Part shown: in pieces, positions 41,281-50,784 of the stretch | How positions within the stretch are numbered: position 1 is the first letter of the stretch | Layout of the letters: each line of letters starts with the position of its first letter | NCBI RefSeq assembly: GCF_030296915.1 | Contig: NZ_AP028031.1 | Span: forward strand, 1,111,501-1,175,500 | Source: Anaerostipes hadrus ATCC 29173 = JCM 17467 | GTDB lineage: Bacteria > Bacillota > Clostridia > Lachnospirales > Lachnospiraceae | DNA: 64,000 bases | Direction of reading: 5' to 3' | Notes under the pieces: model-generated | What the model was told of the DNA's origin: nothing | Seen by the model: only the letters and a program-made list of their open reading frames with translations | The model's database searches: none | Made by a program: the position numbers and the translations under genes

Positions 41281-42507
41281 ATGAAGATCATCAATGCCGG
41301 AGTAACAGCTCCAAAAGGTTTTAAATGTGCAGGACTTCGTGCCGGAGTGAAACCAGGGAAGACAAACAAAGACATGGCAATGATCGTAAGTGAAGTGCCA
41401 GCAAAGATCGCAGGAACATTTACAAAGAACATTGTAAAAGCCGCTCCAGTTTTATGGGGAAAGAAGATTGTAGAAGAACAAGAAGCAGTCAGAGCAGTGG
41501 TAATTAATACAGGAATTGCAAATGCATGTACGGGTGCACAAGGATATGAGAATGTAGTAACCGAAGCAAAAGAAGTAGCGAAATTGTTAGATATTAAACC
41601 AGAGGAAGTTGTCGTAGGTTCCACAGGAGTTATCGGACAGCAGCTGCCAATGGATGTGATCAAAGAAGGAATCAAGAAGTTAGTTCCAGAATTAAAAGCA
41701 GACAGACAAAGTGAAGAAGATGCATCCTGGGCTATCCTTACAACCGATACAAAACCAAAAGAAGCGGCAGTAGAAGTAGAGATCAATGGAAAGACAGTTA
41801 CAATTGCAGGCATGTGCAAAGGTTCTGGAATGATTCACCCAAACATGGGAACAATGCTTGGATTTATCACTACAGATGCAGCAATCGATAAAGCTTTATT
41901 ATTAGAACTGCAGAGGGAACTCATTGAAGATACATTCAACATGGTATCAGTTGATGGAGATACATCTACAAATGATACAGTTTTTGTATTTGCAAATGGA
42001 ATGGCAGAAAATAAAGAAATTACAGAAAAAGATGCAGACTATGAAGCATTCAGAGAAGGATTATTATATGTTAACCAGTCTCTTGCAAAACAGATCGCAG
42101 GGGATGGAGAAGGATGTACACGTTTATTTGAAGTTCATGTAGCTGGTGCAGACTCCAAAGAAAATGCGAAGATCTTAAGCAAATCTGTCGTAACATCAAG
42201 TCTTACAAAAGCAGCAATTTACGGAAAAGATGCAAACTGGGGAAGAATTCTTTGTGCACTTGGCTATGCTGGAGTTGATTTTGATCCAGTCAAGGTTGAT
42301 ATTAGTTTAAAAAGTGCGGATGGTGTGATCGAGATCGTAAAAGACGGAATTGCAACAGATTATTCTGAAGATGAGGCAACGAAAGTATTATCTGCAGATG
42401 CAGTGACAGCAGATATTAATGTTCATAATGGAGTGTTTGAAGCAACTGCATGGGGATGTGATCTGACACACGATTATGTAACAATTAATGCAGATTACCG
42501 ATCATAA
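41281..42507 (+). CDS. argJ: Bifunctional ornithine acetyltransferase / N-acetylglutamate synthase
   Basis: A 408-residue precursor that self-cleaves before Thr191 in HPNMGTMLGFITTDA into two chains. It recycles the acetyl group from N-acetylornithine to glutamate and may also use acetyl-CoA. TTDTKPKEAAV, CKGSGMIHPN and the C-terminal NADYRS end are typical. No separate argA or argE is visible, consistent with the cyclic pathway. Spacing is 26 bases after argC, with GGAAGG upstream of the start. Confidence 0.97.
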   Translation: MKIINAGVTAPKGFKCAGLRAGVKPGKTNKDMAMIVSEVPAKIAGTFTKNIVKAAPVLWGKKIVEEQEAVRAVVINTGIANACTGAQGYENVVTEAKEVAKLLDIKPEEVVVGSTGVIGQQLPMDVIKEGIKKLVPELKADRQSEEDASWAILTTDTKPKEAAVEVEINGKTVTIAGMCKGSGMIHPNMGTMLGFITTDAAIDKALLLELQRELIEDTFNMVSVDGDTSTNDTVFVFANGMAENKEITEKDADYEAFREGLLYVNQSLAKQIAGDGEGCTRLFEVHVAGADSKENAKILSKSVVTSSLTKAAIYGKDANWGRILCALGYAGVDFDPVKVDISLKSADGVIEIVKDGIATDYSEDEATKVLSADAVTADINVHNGVFEATAWGCDLTHDYVTINADYRS

Positions 42508-42577
42508 GAATAAGATTATTATAGATAGACGACAAAATAAAAGGCATAAAAGCAGACAACTATGAAAGGAAGAATCA

Positions 42578-43519
42578 ATGGAACAGATGAGAAATGAAAT
42601 TAACGAATTGATCGAGCAGTCAAAACAAAAAGCAAAAGTATTAACAGAGGCATTACCATATATCCGTCGTTTCAATAACTGTTACGTTGTTGTAAAATAC
42701 GGTGGAAGCGCTATGAAAGACAAGAATCTTCAAAAAAGCGTGATCAGAGATGTTGCACTATTAAAACTAGTAGGTATGAAACCGATCATCGTACATGGTG
42801 GTGGAAAAGAGATCAGTAAATGGGTTCGTATGTCAGGAAAAGAACCAGAATTTTACCATGGACTTCGTGTGACAGATAAAGAGACAATGGAAGTTGCTGA
42901 AATGGTATTATTTAAAGTCAATCAGGAACTGGTGGCCATGATGGCAGAAGTTGGGGTTAAAGCCGTAGGTCTTTCTGGAAAAGATGCTGAAATGATCCGT
43001 GTAAAGAAAAAAGAAATGCCTGGAAAAGATCTTGGATATGTCGGTGAGGTTAAGAGTGTCGATACAACACTTCTTGAAGCATTGATCGAAGATGATTTTG
43101 TACCAGTTATTTCTCCAATTGGTTTAGGAGATAACTATGAACCATATAATATTAATGCGGATGACACAGCATGTGCAGTTGCAGAAGCATTGAATGCAGA
43201 AAAACTAGTATTCTTAACTGATATCGAAGGGGTATTCGTAGATCCAGAAGATAAATCAACATTGATCTCTGAGATGGATCTTAAACAGGCAAAAGAATTT
43301 ATCGATAACGGAGTTGTTGGAGGAGGAATGCTTCCAAAACTTAAGAACTGTATTGAAGCGATCGAAGGTGGAGTATCCAGAGTCCATATCTTAGACGGAC
43401 GTTTAACAAATTGTCTGTTACTGGAATTCTTCACAGAAAAAGGTATTGGAACAGCCATCTTAAAAGAACCATTATTTGATAAACCATTATTCAACGAAGA
43501 AGATGAGGAAGGATGTTAA
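42578..43519 (+). CDS. argB: Acetylglutamate kinase
   Basis: A 313-residue amino-acid kinase that phosphorylates N-acetylglutamate, normally the arginine-inhibited step. [27 protein letters not shown] and [20 protein letters not shown] are family motifs. A helical N-terminal extension ([19 protein letters not shown]) is like that of arginine-sensitive hexameric enzymes. It lies one base before argD. Confidence 0.96.
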   Translation: MEQMRNEINELIEQSKQKAKVLTEALPYIRRFNNCYVVVKYGGSAMKDKNLQKSVIRDVALLKLVGMKPIIVHGGGKEISKWVRMSGKEPEFYHGLRVTDKETMEVAEMVLFKVNQELVAMMAEVGVKAVGLSGKDAEMIRVKKKEMPGKDLGYVGEVKSVDTTLLEALIEDDFVPVISPIGLGDNYEPYNINADDTACAVAEALNAEKLVFLTDIEGVFVDPEDKSTLISEMDLKQAKEFIDNGVVGGGMLPKLKNCIEAIEGGVSRVHILDGRLTNCLLLEFFTEKGIGTAILKEPLFDKPLFNEEDEEGC

Positions 43520-43520
43520 G

Positions 43521-44714
43521 ATGAAAACGCAGCAGGAATATATTGAGCAGGGAGAACAGTATATCTTAAAGACATACAATCGTTTTCCAGTTGTATTAGA
43601 AAAAGGTGAAGGTGTCTATTTATATGATGCTGACCAGAAGAAATATCTGGATTTTGGTGCAGGAATTGCTGTATTTGCATTAGGATATGGAAATGAAGCA
43701 TACAATCAGGCATTAAAAGACCAGATTGATAAATTGATCCATACATCAAACTTATATTACAATATTCCAGCAGTAGAAGCTGCAAAGAAGATTGTCGATG
43801 CTTCAGGGCTTAAAAAAGTGTTCTTTACAAACAGTGGAACAGAAGCAATCGAAGGTGCGTTAAAAGTTGCAAGAAAATATGCATATAATAAAGACGATTC
43901 CAAAGATTATGAATTTATCGCAATGAATCATTCATTCCACGGAAGAAGCCAGGGAGCTTTATCAGTGACTGGTAACAGTCATTATCAGGATGGATTTGTT
44001 CCAAAAGAATTTCGTGCTGTATTTGCAGAATTCAATAACTTAGAAGATGTTGTATCAAAGATCACAGATAAAACTTGTGGAATCATATGTGAAGTTGTTC
44101 AGGGTGAAGGTGGAATTTTCCCAGCGGATAAAGAATTCTTAGAGGGACTTCGTAAAGTCTGCGATGAGAAAGATATCTTACTGATCTTTGATGAGATTCA
44201 GTGTGGAATGGGGCGCTGTGGATCTTTGTTTGCACATGATCTTTATGGAGTAAAACCGGATGTCTTAACACTTGCAAAAGCGCTTGGATGTGGTGTTCCT
44301 GTTGGGGCGTTTGTTGTAGGTGAAAAGGCTGATGGGGCTTTAGTACCAGGTGATCATGGAACAACTTATGGTGGAAATCCATTTGCAGCAGCGGCGATCA
44401 ATGCAGTATTTGACCAGTTTGAGAAGTTACAGGTTCCAGAACATGCAAAAGAAATTGGTACTTATCTATGGGATAAGTTAGAAGAGTTAAAAGAAAAGCA
44501 TGATTGTATTACAGGGCATCGCGGAATTGCTTTAATGCAAGGACTTGAATTTAATGCAGATCATCCAGTTGGTGATATCGTTAAGAAAGCACTGGAGAAA
44601 GGATTGATCATAATTTCTGCAGGAAATAATGTCATTCGTTTTGTACCGCCGCTTGTGATTGAAAAAGAACATGTAGATGAGATGATTTCTATTTTAGAAG
44701 ACTGTATCGCATAG
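43521..44714 (+). CDS. argD: Acetylornithine aminotransferase
   Basis: A 397-residue class III PLP aminotransferase converting N-acetylglutamate semialdehyde to N-acetylornithine. The PLP lysine lies in LTLAKALGCGVPVGAF; FTNSGTEAIEGALKVAR and FDEIQCGMGRCG are also conserved. Start 43521 (MKTQQEYIEQG) has GAGGAAGG upstream; an in-frame start at 43476 overlaps argB. Last gene of the operon, followed by a strong hairpin. Confidence 0.96.
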   Translation: MKTQQEYIEQGEQYILKTYNRFPVVLEKGEGVYLYDADQKKYLDFGAGIAVFALGYGNEAYNQALKDQIDKLIHTSNLYYNIPAVEAAKKIVDASGLKKVFFTNSGTEAIEGALKVARKYAYNKDDSKDYEFIAMNHSFHGRSQGALSVTGNSHYQDGFVPKEFRAVFAEFNNLEDVVSKITDKTCGIICEVVQGEGGIFPADKEFLEGLRKVCDEKDILLIFDEIQCGMGRCGSLFAHDLYGVKPDVLTLAKALGCGVPVGAFVVGEKADGALVPGDHGTTYGGNPFAAAAINAVFDQFEKLQVPEHAKEIGTYLWDKLEELKEKHDCITGHRGIALMQGLEFNADHPVGDIVKKALEKGLIIISAGNNVIRFVPPLVIEKEHVDEMISILEDCIA

Positions 44715-44728
44715 AATGTATAAAAAAG

Positions 44729-44780
44729 ACCTCTATGGAAAAACTATCCGTAAAAAGATAGTTTTTCATGGAGGTTTTTA
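44729..44780 (+). terminator. Terminator hairpin whose 3' arm carries the next gene's ribosome site
   Basis: ACCTCTATGGAAAAACTATC (44729-44748) pairs with GATAGTTTTTCATGGAGGT (44757-44775), followed by TTTTTA. The GGAGG in the 3' arm is the Shine-Dalgarno of the gene starting at 44782, so read-through transcripts would hide that site in the stem. Confidence 0.85.
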
Positions 44781-44781
44781 T

Positions 44782-45219
44782 ATGTTTGGATTGATCATTG
44801 CATTGATTTCAGGAGCTTTAATGAGTATTCAAGGTGTATTTAACACAGAAGTAACTAAACAAAGCAGTACATGGACAACGAGTACATTTGTACAGGCAAC
44901 AGGATTTCTCGCATGTTTGTTAATCTGGTTGATCGCTGAGAGGGAACAAAGTTTTACGATGCTTTTAAAGGTCAGCCCAAGATACCTTTTATTAGGAGGA
45001 GTGATCGGAGCGGCAATCACATTTACAGTGATCAAAAGTGTGGCAAGTTTAGGACCTGCACAGTCAGCAATGCTGATTGTCGCATCACAAAGTGTTGTTT
45101 CCTATCTGATCGAGGTTTTCGGTCTGTTTGGTGTGGAAAAAACAGCTTTTGCATGGGTAAAGCTTTTAGGAGTGGTTTTGTTTGTCACAGGATTGATAAT
45201 ATTTAAATGGAAATCATAA
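44782..45219 (+). CDS. DMT-family transporter, YdcZ (DUF606) type
   Basis: A 145-residue protein with five hydrophobic segments, starting MFGLIIALISGALMSIQGVF and containing LGPAQSAMLIVASQSVVSYL and the end FVTGLIIFKWK. This is the single-domain half-size drug/metabolite transporter group that usually works as a dimer. GGAGG precedes the ATG; an in-frame start at 44716 would run through the terminator. Substrate unknown. Confidence 0.88.
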   Translation: MFGLIIALISGALMSIQGVFNTEVTKQSSTWTTSTFVQATGFLACLLIWLIAEREQSFTMLLKVSPRYLLLGGVIGAAITFTVIKSVASLGPAQSAMLIVASQSVVSYLIEVFGLFGVEKTAFAWVKLLGVVLFVTGLIIFKWKS

Positions 45220-45305
45220 ATATCTCTTGTAAAGTATTATAATTTTCGCTAAAATAGAAGTTAGATTTACATGTTCCAGACTCTTTGCATAAGACCGGGA
45301 GGTTT

Positions 45306-45872
45306 ATGTTGTTTAGAAGAGTTAAAGTGATAACCATTTTGCTGATGGTTTTTATGATGTCCATTGGATGTAGCCGCAGGAAGGAAGTATCGATAGAACC
45401 AAAGAAGGAGACAAAGACAACGGCTGAGAAGTCTTCTTCTAAGGAAACTATTTATGTCTATGTATGTGGAGAAGTAAAACATCCAGGAGTTTATCGTTTT
45501 TCGAAAGGTGAACGTATTGTTTCTGCTGTGAAAGCAGCTGGTGGACTAACTAAGAAGGCTTCAGCAGAGAGTATTAATCAGGCAGAGAAGATGAAAGACG
45601 GGCAGCAGATAACGATTCCGTCAAAGAAACAGACAGCGAAGAATGAAGGATCTGATTCCAAAGCAGTGCAATCTTCCTCTGGAAAGATCAATATCAATAC
45701 TGCAGGTGTCAAGGAGTTGATGACGCTTTCAGGGATAGGGGAAGCGAAGGCTTCTGATATTATCTCTTATCGAGAGGAACATGGCCCTTTTTCTGATATT
45801 TCAGATATTATGAAGATTCAGGGAATTAAAGAGGGGATATATCATAAGATCAAAGACAAGATAACAATATAA
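45306..45872 (+). CDS. comEA: ComEA-like competence lipoprotein (SLBB + HhH)
   Basis: A 188-residue DNA-binding protein of the uptake machinery. The N-terminus is a lipoprotein signal (MSIGC, Cys22), followed by a Lys/Ser-rich linker, a SLBB domain (about 48-105, IYVYVCGEVKHPGVYRF) and a helix-hairpin-helix DNA-binding domain (about 126-185, KININTAGVKELMTLSGIGEAKASDII). Start 45306 follows GGGAGG closely; an upstream TTG at 45285 is in frame. comEC, its usual partner, lies 2.7 kb downstream after a regulatory pair. Confidence 0.88.
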   Translation: MLFRRVKVITILLMVFMMSIGCSRRKEVSIEPKKETKTTAEKSSSKETIYVYVCGEVKHPGVYRFSKGERIVSAVKAAGGLTKKASAESINQAEKMKDGQQITIPSKKQTAKNEGSDSKAVQSSSGKININTAGVKELMTLSGIGEAKASDIISYREEHGPFSDISDIMKIQGIKEGIYHKIKDKITI

Positions 45873-45888
45873 TTTTAGAGGTGGAAAA

Positions 45889-46578
45889 ATGAGGAAGGTC
45901 TTAGTTGTTGATGATGAAAAACTAATTGTGAAGGGCATCAAATTCAGTCTGGAACAAGATGAGATGCAAGTAGATTGTGCTTATGATGGAGAAGAAGCAT
46001 TAGAGAAAGCCAAAGAGAATCAATATGATATTATTCTTCTTGATGTAATGCTTCCAGGACTGACTGGGTTTGAGGTTTGTCAGGCAATTCGTGAATTCTC
46101 TAGCGTCCCGATCATTATGTTGACGGCTAAGGGAGAAGATATGGATAAGATTCTTGGCCTTGAATATGGGGCAGATGATTATATCACAAAGCCATTTAAT
46201 ATTCTGGAAGTAAAGGCAAGGATCAAAGCAATCTTACGTCGAAGCGCACATCACGATGTGAAAGAAGAAGAATCAGCAAAGGTTGTAGAATGCAGAGGTT
46301 TAAAGATTGACTGCGAAAGCCGCAGAGTGCATATTCATGGCAAAGAAGTGAACCTGACAGCGAAAGAATTTGACTTGTTAGAGTTACTGGTATTTCATCC
46401 AAACAAAGTATACAGCAGAGAGGATTTGTTGAATACAGTATGGGGATATGATTATCCGGGGGATGCAAGAACGGTTGACGTGCATATCCGAAGATTGAGA
46501 GAGAAGATCGAAGTGAATCCGGGAGTACCGGACTATGTACATACAAAGTGGGGGGTAGGTTACTATTTTCAGTCCTAA
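45889..46578 (+). CDS. OmpR/PhoB-family response regulator
   Basis: A 229-residue regulator. The receiver domain has acidic D8/D9, phospho-acceptor D52 (IILLDVMLPG) and K in YITKPF. The C-terminal winged helix is complete (NLTAKEFDLLELLVFHPN, then DARTVDVHIRRLREKIE). The sequence is close to the WalR/PhoP/SrrA-like cluster, but the regulon is not predictable. It is followed after 28 bases by its histidine kinase. AGAGGTGG precedes the start. Confidence 0.95.
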   Translation: MRKVLVVDDEKLIVKGIKFSLEQDEMQVDCAYDGEEALEKAKENQYDIILLDVMLPGLTGFEVCQAIREFSSVPIIMLTAKGEDMDKILGLEYGADDYITKPFNILEVKARIKAILRRSAHHDVKEEESAKVVECRGLKIDCESRRVHIHGKEVNLTAKEFDLLELLVFHPNKVYSREDLLNTVWGYDYPGDARTVDVHIRRLREKIEVNPGVPDYVHTKWGVGYYFQS

Positions 46579-46606
46579 GAAGAACAGATTTGCCTTTTTA
46601 CATAGT

Positions 46607-48007
46607 ATGCAGTTCTTTATTTTCTTGTCAGTTTTCCTTCTGACGACATTGATATCAGTTTTATTTAGTAAGTTGTTAAATGATGGATATCGTCAGAAAA
46701 CATATGACCAGAAAGTGGATAGTGTGGTCAGTCAGTGTAGCTGGCTTGGTGATCAGGTAGTTGGAGTCGATTTTCATTTAGATGATGGCTCCAACTCTCT
46801 TTCTAATCAGATTGATGAACTTGCAGCAAGTATGAATGGGCGGATCATCGTAATTAAGAATAATTATAAGATCATCAAGGATACTCATACAGATTTTCAG
46901 TCTAGATTCTTTTTAAATGATAATGTATTGGATGTTATGGATGGAAAGAAGACAAGGATTGTATCAGAGAGTGGAAAGTATATCGAAGTGATGGTTCCGA
47001 TCGTATCAAAAGCTGGAAAGCAGAATCATATCCTGGGAGCTGTGCAGGCGACTGTGCCATCTGAGGATATGATGGGAGCAGTTACGGAGATGGAGCATCG
47101 CAGGAATATGCTGCTGGTAGCATGTATCATCTGTGGATTATCAATGGCAATGATCATTAGTTATCTGCTGACGAGAGATTTAAAGAAGATTCAGAGAGAT
47201 GTTGATTTTATTGCGGCTGGTCATGAAGATGAATCCATTGAAGAGACAGGATTCCTAGAAGTACGCAGTATTGTGCAGCGTTTTAATGAGATTCTTGGAA
47301 GAATGCAGACGTTGGAAGATTCAAGACAGGAGTTTGTATCGAATGTATCGCATGAGTTAAAGACACCAATGACATCGATGAAAGTTCTTGCAGATTCCTT
47401 AATTCAGCAGGGAGATCAGGTTCCGGCTGAATTATATCGAGAATTCATGCAGGATATCGTTGCTGAGATCGACCGTGAGAACGTGATCATTTCAGATCTG
47501 TTATCTCTGGTGAAACTAGACAAGAAAGCAGCGCAGCTTCAGATCACAACAGTAAGTATCAATGAATTGTTGGAGATTATCATGAAGCGTTTAAAACCAT
47601 TGGCTCTGCAGCGTAATATCGAATTGATCTTTGAAAGTTTCCGTCCGGTAACAGCAGAGATTGATGAAGTGAAGTTGTCTTTAGGGCTTACGAATCTGAT
47701 CGAGAATGGTATCAAGTATAACAAAGATGATGGGTGGATCCGCGTGACACTGAATGCAGATCATAAGTATTTTTATGTGAAAGTTGCAGATTCTGGTGTT
47801 GGAATTCCTGAGGATTGCCAGGATCAGGTATTTGATCGTTTTTATCGCGTGGACAAAGCAAGATCAAGAGATACTGGAGGCACAGGACTTGGATTAGCGA
47901 TCACAAAGAGCGTTGTTTCTCTTCATAATGGAGAGATTAAGTTATACAGTAAGGTTGGTGAAGGAACAACATTTACACTTAGAATTCCATTAAAGTATAA
48001 AGGCTAG
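46607..48007 (+). CDS. Sensor histidine kinase
   Basis: A 466-residue kinase. Two transmembrane helices (about 3-22 and 166-188) flank an extracytoplasmic sensor domain, followed by HAMP, a HisKA box with H249 (NVSHELKTPMTSM) and an ATPase domain with N, G1 and G2 boxes (GLTNLIENGIKYN, VADSGVGIPED, GGTGLGLAI). The ATG at 46607 lacks a Shine-Dalgarno. The same frame is open upstream to 46559 and encodes basic residues (SPKKNRFAFLHS) resembling a natural N-terminus, so the real start could be a non-ATG codon near 46565 coupled to the regulator gene. Confidence 0.93.
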   Translation: MQFFIFLSVFLLTTLISVLFSKLLNDGYRQKTYDQKVDSVVSQCSWLGDQVVGVDFHLDDGSNSLSNQIDELAASMNGRIIVIKNNYKIIKDTHTDFQSRFFLNDNVLDVMDGKKTRIVSESGKYIEVMVPIVSKAGKQNHILGAVQATVPSEDMMGAVTEMEHRRNMLLVACIICGLSMAMIISYLLTRDLKKIQRDVDFIAAGHEDESIEETGFLEVRSIVQRFNEILGRMQTLEDSRQEFVSNVSHELKTPMTSMKVLADSLIQQGDQVPAELYREFMQDIVAEIDRENVIISDLLSLVKLDKKAAQLQITTVSINELLEIIMKRLKPLALQRNIELIFESFRPVTAEIDEVKLSLGLTNLIENGIKYNKDDGWIRVTLNADHKYFYVKVADSGVGIPEDCQDQVFDRFYRVDKARSRDTGGTGLGLAITKSVVSLHNGEIKLYSKVGEGTTFTLRIPLKYKG

Positions 48008-48016
48008 GAGGAAGAG

Positions 48017-48535
48017 ATGAAGAAAAGAAAATTATGCATGATCTTTTTGCTTTGTCTGGCTTTGATGACTTTAGTGGCAGGATGCCGGTCAAAAAAAGAA
48101 ACCAATGACCAAGGCAATCAAAAAGGAACAGCAATTTACTATACTAATAATGATGTTACGAAATTGATCATGAAGAAAGAAAATGTGGAGCTTGAAGGGA
48201 ATCAGCAGCAGAAAGTGAAGATTTTATTAAAGAAACTTCAACAGACTCCAAAGAGTGATAAGATACGCTCAGTGATTCCAAAGAGAATTATGATCAATGG
48301 TGTATCAGTGAATACAAATATCGTTGAGATTGATTTTTCGACAGGGTATAAACGAATTTCAGAGAATAGAGATTTGATCTGCCGTGCTGGTATTGTATAT
48401 ACACTGACTCAGTTAAAAGATATCAATTATGTATCATTTTCAATTTCTGGAGAGCCAATGCTTGATACAGATGGTACAGCAATTGGTGCTCTTGGAAGAG
48501 ATAGTTTTGTATTTGGTAAGTTGCCAATGAAATAA
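48017..48535 (+). CDS. GerMN-domain lipoprotein
   Basis: A 172-residue lipoprotein with signal and lipobox LVAGC (Cys23), then a GerMN domain (about 55-170), including VSVNTNIVEIDFSTGYKRI and the C-terminal FVFGKLPMK. GerMN modules occur in spore germination and envelope proteins and are thought to bind peptidoglycan or assemble rings. It lies 9 bases after the kinase gene and 3 bases before comEC, so it belongs to the same transcript. AGGAGG precedes the start. Confidence 0.88.
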   Translation: MKKRKLCMIFLLCLALMTLVAGCRSKKETNDQGNQKGTAIYYTNNDVTKLIMKKENVELEGNQQQKVKILLKKLQQTPKSDKIRSVIPKRIMINGVSVNTNIVEIDFSTGYKRISENRDLICRAGIVYTLTQLKDINYVSFSISGEPMLDTDGTAIGALGRDSFVFGKLPMK

Positions 48536-48538
48536 TTT

Positions 48539-50728
48539 ATGAAACAAAGACCGATGGTTCTTATATTTGCCGGAGTGTTATCCGGAACAGCCGTTGTATG
48601 GAATATTATGTCCATGACAGCGGCTTTTTATCTATTGACAGGTATTTGTCTGTTGGCGTCCTTGATTTTTAGTGATAGGCGTTATGGATGGATTGTAGTT
48701 GGAATACTTGCAGGAATTTTATTATCGTTAGGTTTTAAGACTTCCATGAAACTTGATCTGATCCAGGTAAAGGAAAAGGCAACAGAATATACAATGGGAA
48801 GAGTTTTAGAAGTATCGAAAACAAAGAAGGGAAAGTTAGCAGTACTTTTAAAAAATAAAAATTTGGAGGGGAAGATCCTTTTATATACACCCGAGGATGA
48901 AAAGATCATTCCAGGAGATATTCTTCGGTTTCAAGGAGAATTAGAAGAATGGGAAGATGTAGCTAACCCTGGCCAATTTTCAAGCAGACATTATTATTTC
49001 AGTAAAGGAATTTACTATCATGTATATTCGAAAAATATTGAGATCGAAGGACATCAAAATATATATTTTCAGGAAAAGATCTTGCAATGTAGAGAGTACA
49101 TGAAACATCAGTTAGAAATTCAATACAAAAATGAAGTAAGTGATTTCTTAAAGGGGATGTTAATAGGTGATAAAAATGGACTGAGTGATGAGGCTAAAGA
49201 TGACTTTAAGGAAAGTGGATTAATTCATTTACTTGCGGTATCAGGACTTCATATATCGTTGGCAGGAAGAAGGGTATATAAATTGGTTCGCAAGTGGTGT
49301 GGAAATTTTGTAGTTGGTTCACTGACAGGAATGACAGGCGCAGTGTTTTATTGTATTTTAACAGGTGGATCGGGATCGTCACTTCGTGCAGTGATGATGT
49401 TGGGTGTTTACTTCCTGTCAGAGATATTAGGAGAACACTATGATATGATGTCTGCAGGAGCTTTTGCAGGAATTGTCTTACTTATAATGTGTCCGTACAG
49501 AATCTATGATACGGGTTTTTTATATTCATTTACAGCAGTTTTTGTGATCGCAATTTATCAACTTGTTAAACCAAAGATGAAAGGTAAATATTATAAGTTG
49601 AAGGAATCTTTATCGTTTTGTATTTTTATCCAGATAGGGATGCTGCCATTGATCATATATTTTCAATATGAAGCTCCAGCTTTTTCTTTTCTTGCGAATG
49701 TAGCAGCAGTACCACTGGCAACGTGTGCTTTTACTTTAGCTTTTCTTTTGATTTTTTTGCCGTATACCGTATTTCATGAAGCAATCTCATGGATGATCCA
49801 AGGGGTTTTGTGGATTTCCAGACAGTCTTATGGGATGTTGACGATCGGACATGTACCATTTTTATGGGTACTCTTATTTTATTTTATGACAGGATTGTGG
49901 ATATGGAAGAAAAATGGACAAAATCGACATATCAGGATCAGTCTGGCTTATGTTATCATGATCATTTTGATATGGATTCCAATGGCAAGAAGAAAGAGTC
50001 TGGCATTTCTTGATATTGGGCAGGGAGATTGTTTTGTAGCAGATACGAAGTCTGGGGCGATCATATTTGATGGTGGAAGCAGCAGTGAAGATCAGGTTGG
50101 AAGATATCGGATTCTTCCGTATATGAAATATCTGGGGTATCAGAAGATTCAGATTGCGGTGATCAGTCATATGGATATCGATCATTATTCTGGGATCAAG
50201 GAATTACTTGAGATGGGGAAAATTAAGTATCTTGGGCTTCCAGAGATTCCAAAAGATGAGACAATGAAAAAGATCATAGGTATAGCGAAGAAACGAGGAA
50301 CAACTATTTTTTATCTTTCAAGAGGAAGGCAGATCACTACAAAAGATGGAAGTTTGAAAGTGTTGCATCCTCAAAAGAACAGTCAGATGGAAAAGAATGC
50401 GGCATCGTTGGTAATGCAGGGAAAAATACTTGGATATCGGGTGCTGTTAACGGGAGATGTGGAAAAAGAAGGTGAAGAAGAACTATTATCAGAAGAATTG
50501 GAAAGAGCAGATATATTAAAAGCAGCACATCATGGATCAAAAAATTCCACGAGTAATGAATTTTTACAAAAGGTTCAGCCGAAACAGACGGTCATCTCTT
50601 GTGGAAAACAAAATAGATATGGACACCCACATCTAGAAACTATCCACAGACTACAGACATATCGCACAAAGATTTATAGAACAGATCGAAGTGGTGCGAT
50701 TATTTTTTTCAAAAGAAGAGATGGTTGA
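48539..50728 (+). CDS. comEC: ComEC/Rec2 DNA-uptake channel protein
   Basis: A 729-residue polytopic membrane protein that conducts single-stranded DNA in natural transformation. An N-terminal DUF4131/OB-like region is followed by the competence core (FLKGMLIGDKNGLSDEAKDD, LLAVSGLHISLAGR), about ten transmembrane helices, and a C-terminal metallo-beta-lactamase domain (about 485-729; DIGQGDCFV, SHMDIDHYSG, AAHHGSKNSTS). All parts of the three-domain form are present. Whether the host is ever competent is unknown. The start follows the GerMN gene directly without a strong ribosome site, implying coupling. Confidence 0.93.
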   Translation: MKQRPMVLIFAGVLSGTAVVWNIMSMTAAFYLLTGICLLASLIFSDRRYGWIVVGILAGILLSLGFKTSMKLDLIQVKEKATEYTMGRVLEVSKTKKGKLAVLLKNKNLEGKILLYTPEDEKIIPGDILRFQGELEEWEDVANPGQFSSRHYYFSKGIYYHVYSKNIEIEGHQNIYFQEKILQCREYMKHQLEIQYKNEVSDFLKGMLIGDKNGLSDEAKDDFKESGLIHLLAVSGLHISLAGRRVYKLVRKWCGNFVVGSLTGMTGAVFYCILTGGSGSSLRAVMMLGVYFLSEILGEHYDMMSAGAFAGIVLLIMCPYRIYDTGFLYSFTAVFVIAIYQLVKPKMKGKYYKLKESLSFCIFIQIGMLPLIIYFQYEAPAFSFLANVAAVPLATCAFTLAFLLIFLPYTVFHEAISWMIQGVLWISRQSYGMLTIGHVPFLWVLLFYFMTGLWIWKKNGQNRHIRISLAYVIMIILIWIPMARRKSLAFLDIGQGDCFVADTKSGAIIFDGGSSSEDQVGRYRILPYMKYLGYQKIQIAVISHMDIDHYSGIKELLEMGKIKYLGLPEIPKDETMKKIIGIAKKRGTTIFYLSRGRQITTKDGSLKVLHPQKNSQMEKNAASLVMQGKILGYRVLLTGDVEKEGEEELLSEELERADILKAAHHGSKNSTSNEFLQKVQPKQTVISCGKQNRYGHPHLETIHRLQTYRTKIYRTDRSGAIIFFKRRDG

Positions 50729-50753
50729 AAATCTTTCAAAAAAAAGGTATACT
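50725..50753 (+). promoter_or_regulatory. holA promoter at the end of comEC
   Basis: TTGAAA (50725-50730), 17-bp spacer, TATACT (50748-50753). It overlaps the comEC stop codon and shows that the downstream gene starts after 50753. Confidence 0.7.
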
Positions 50754-50784
50754 ATCAAAAGCTATAGAAAGAGATGCAAAGAAT

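Noticed and set aside
41199..41819. A 206-codon minus-strand frame opposite argJ
   Set aside because: Shadow of the argJ coding sequence; no start signal and no family resemblance.
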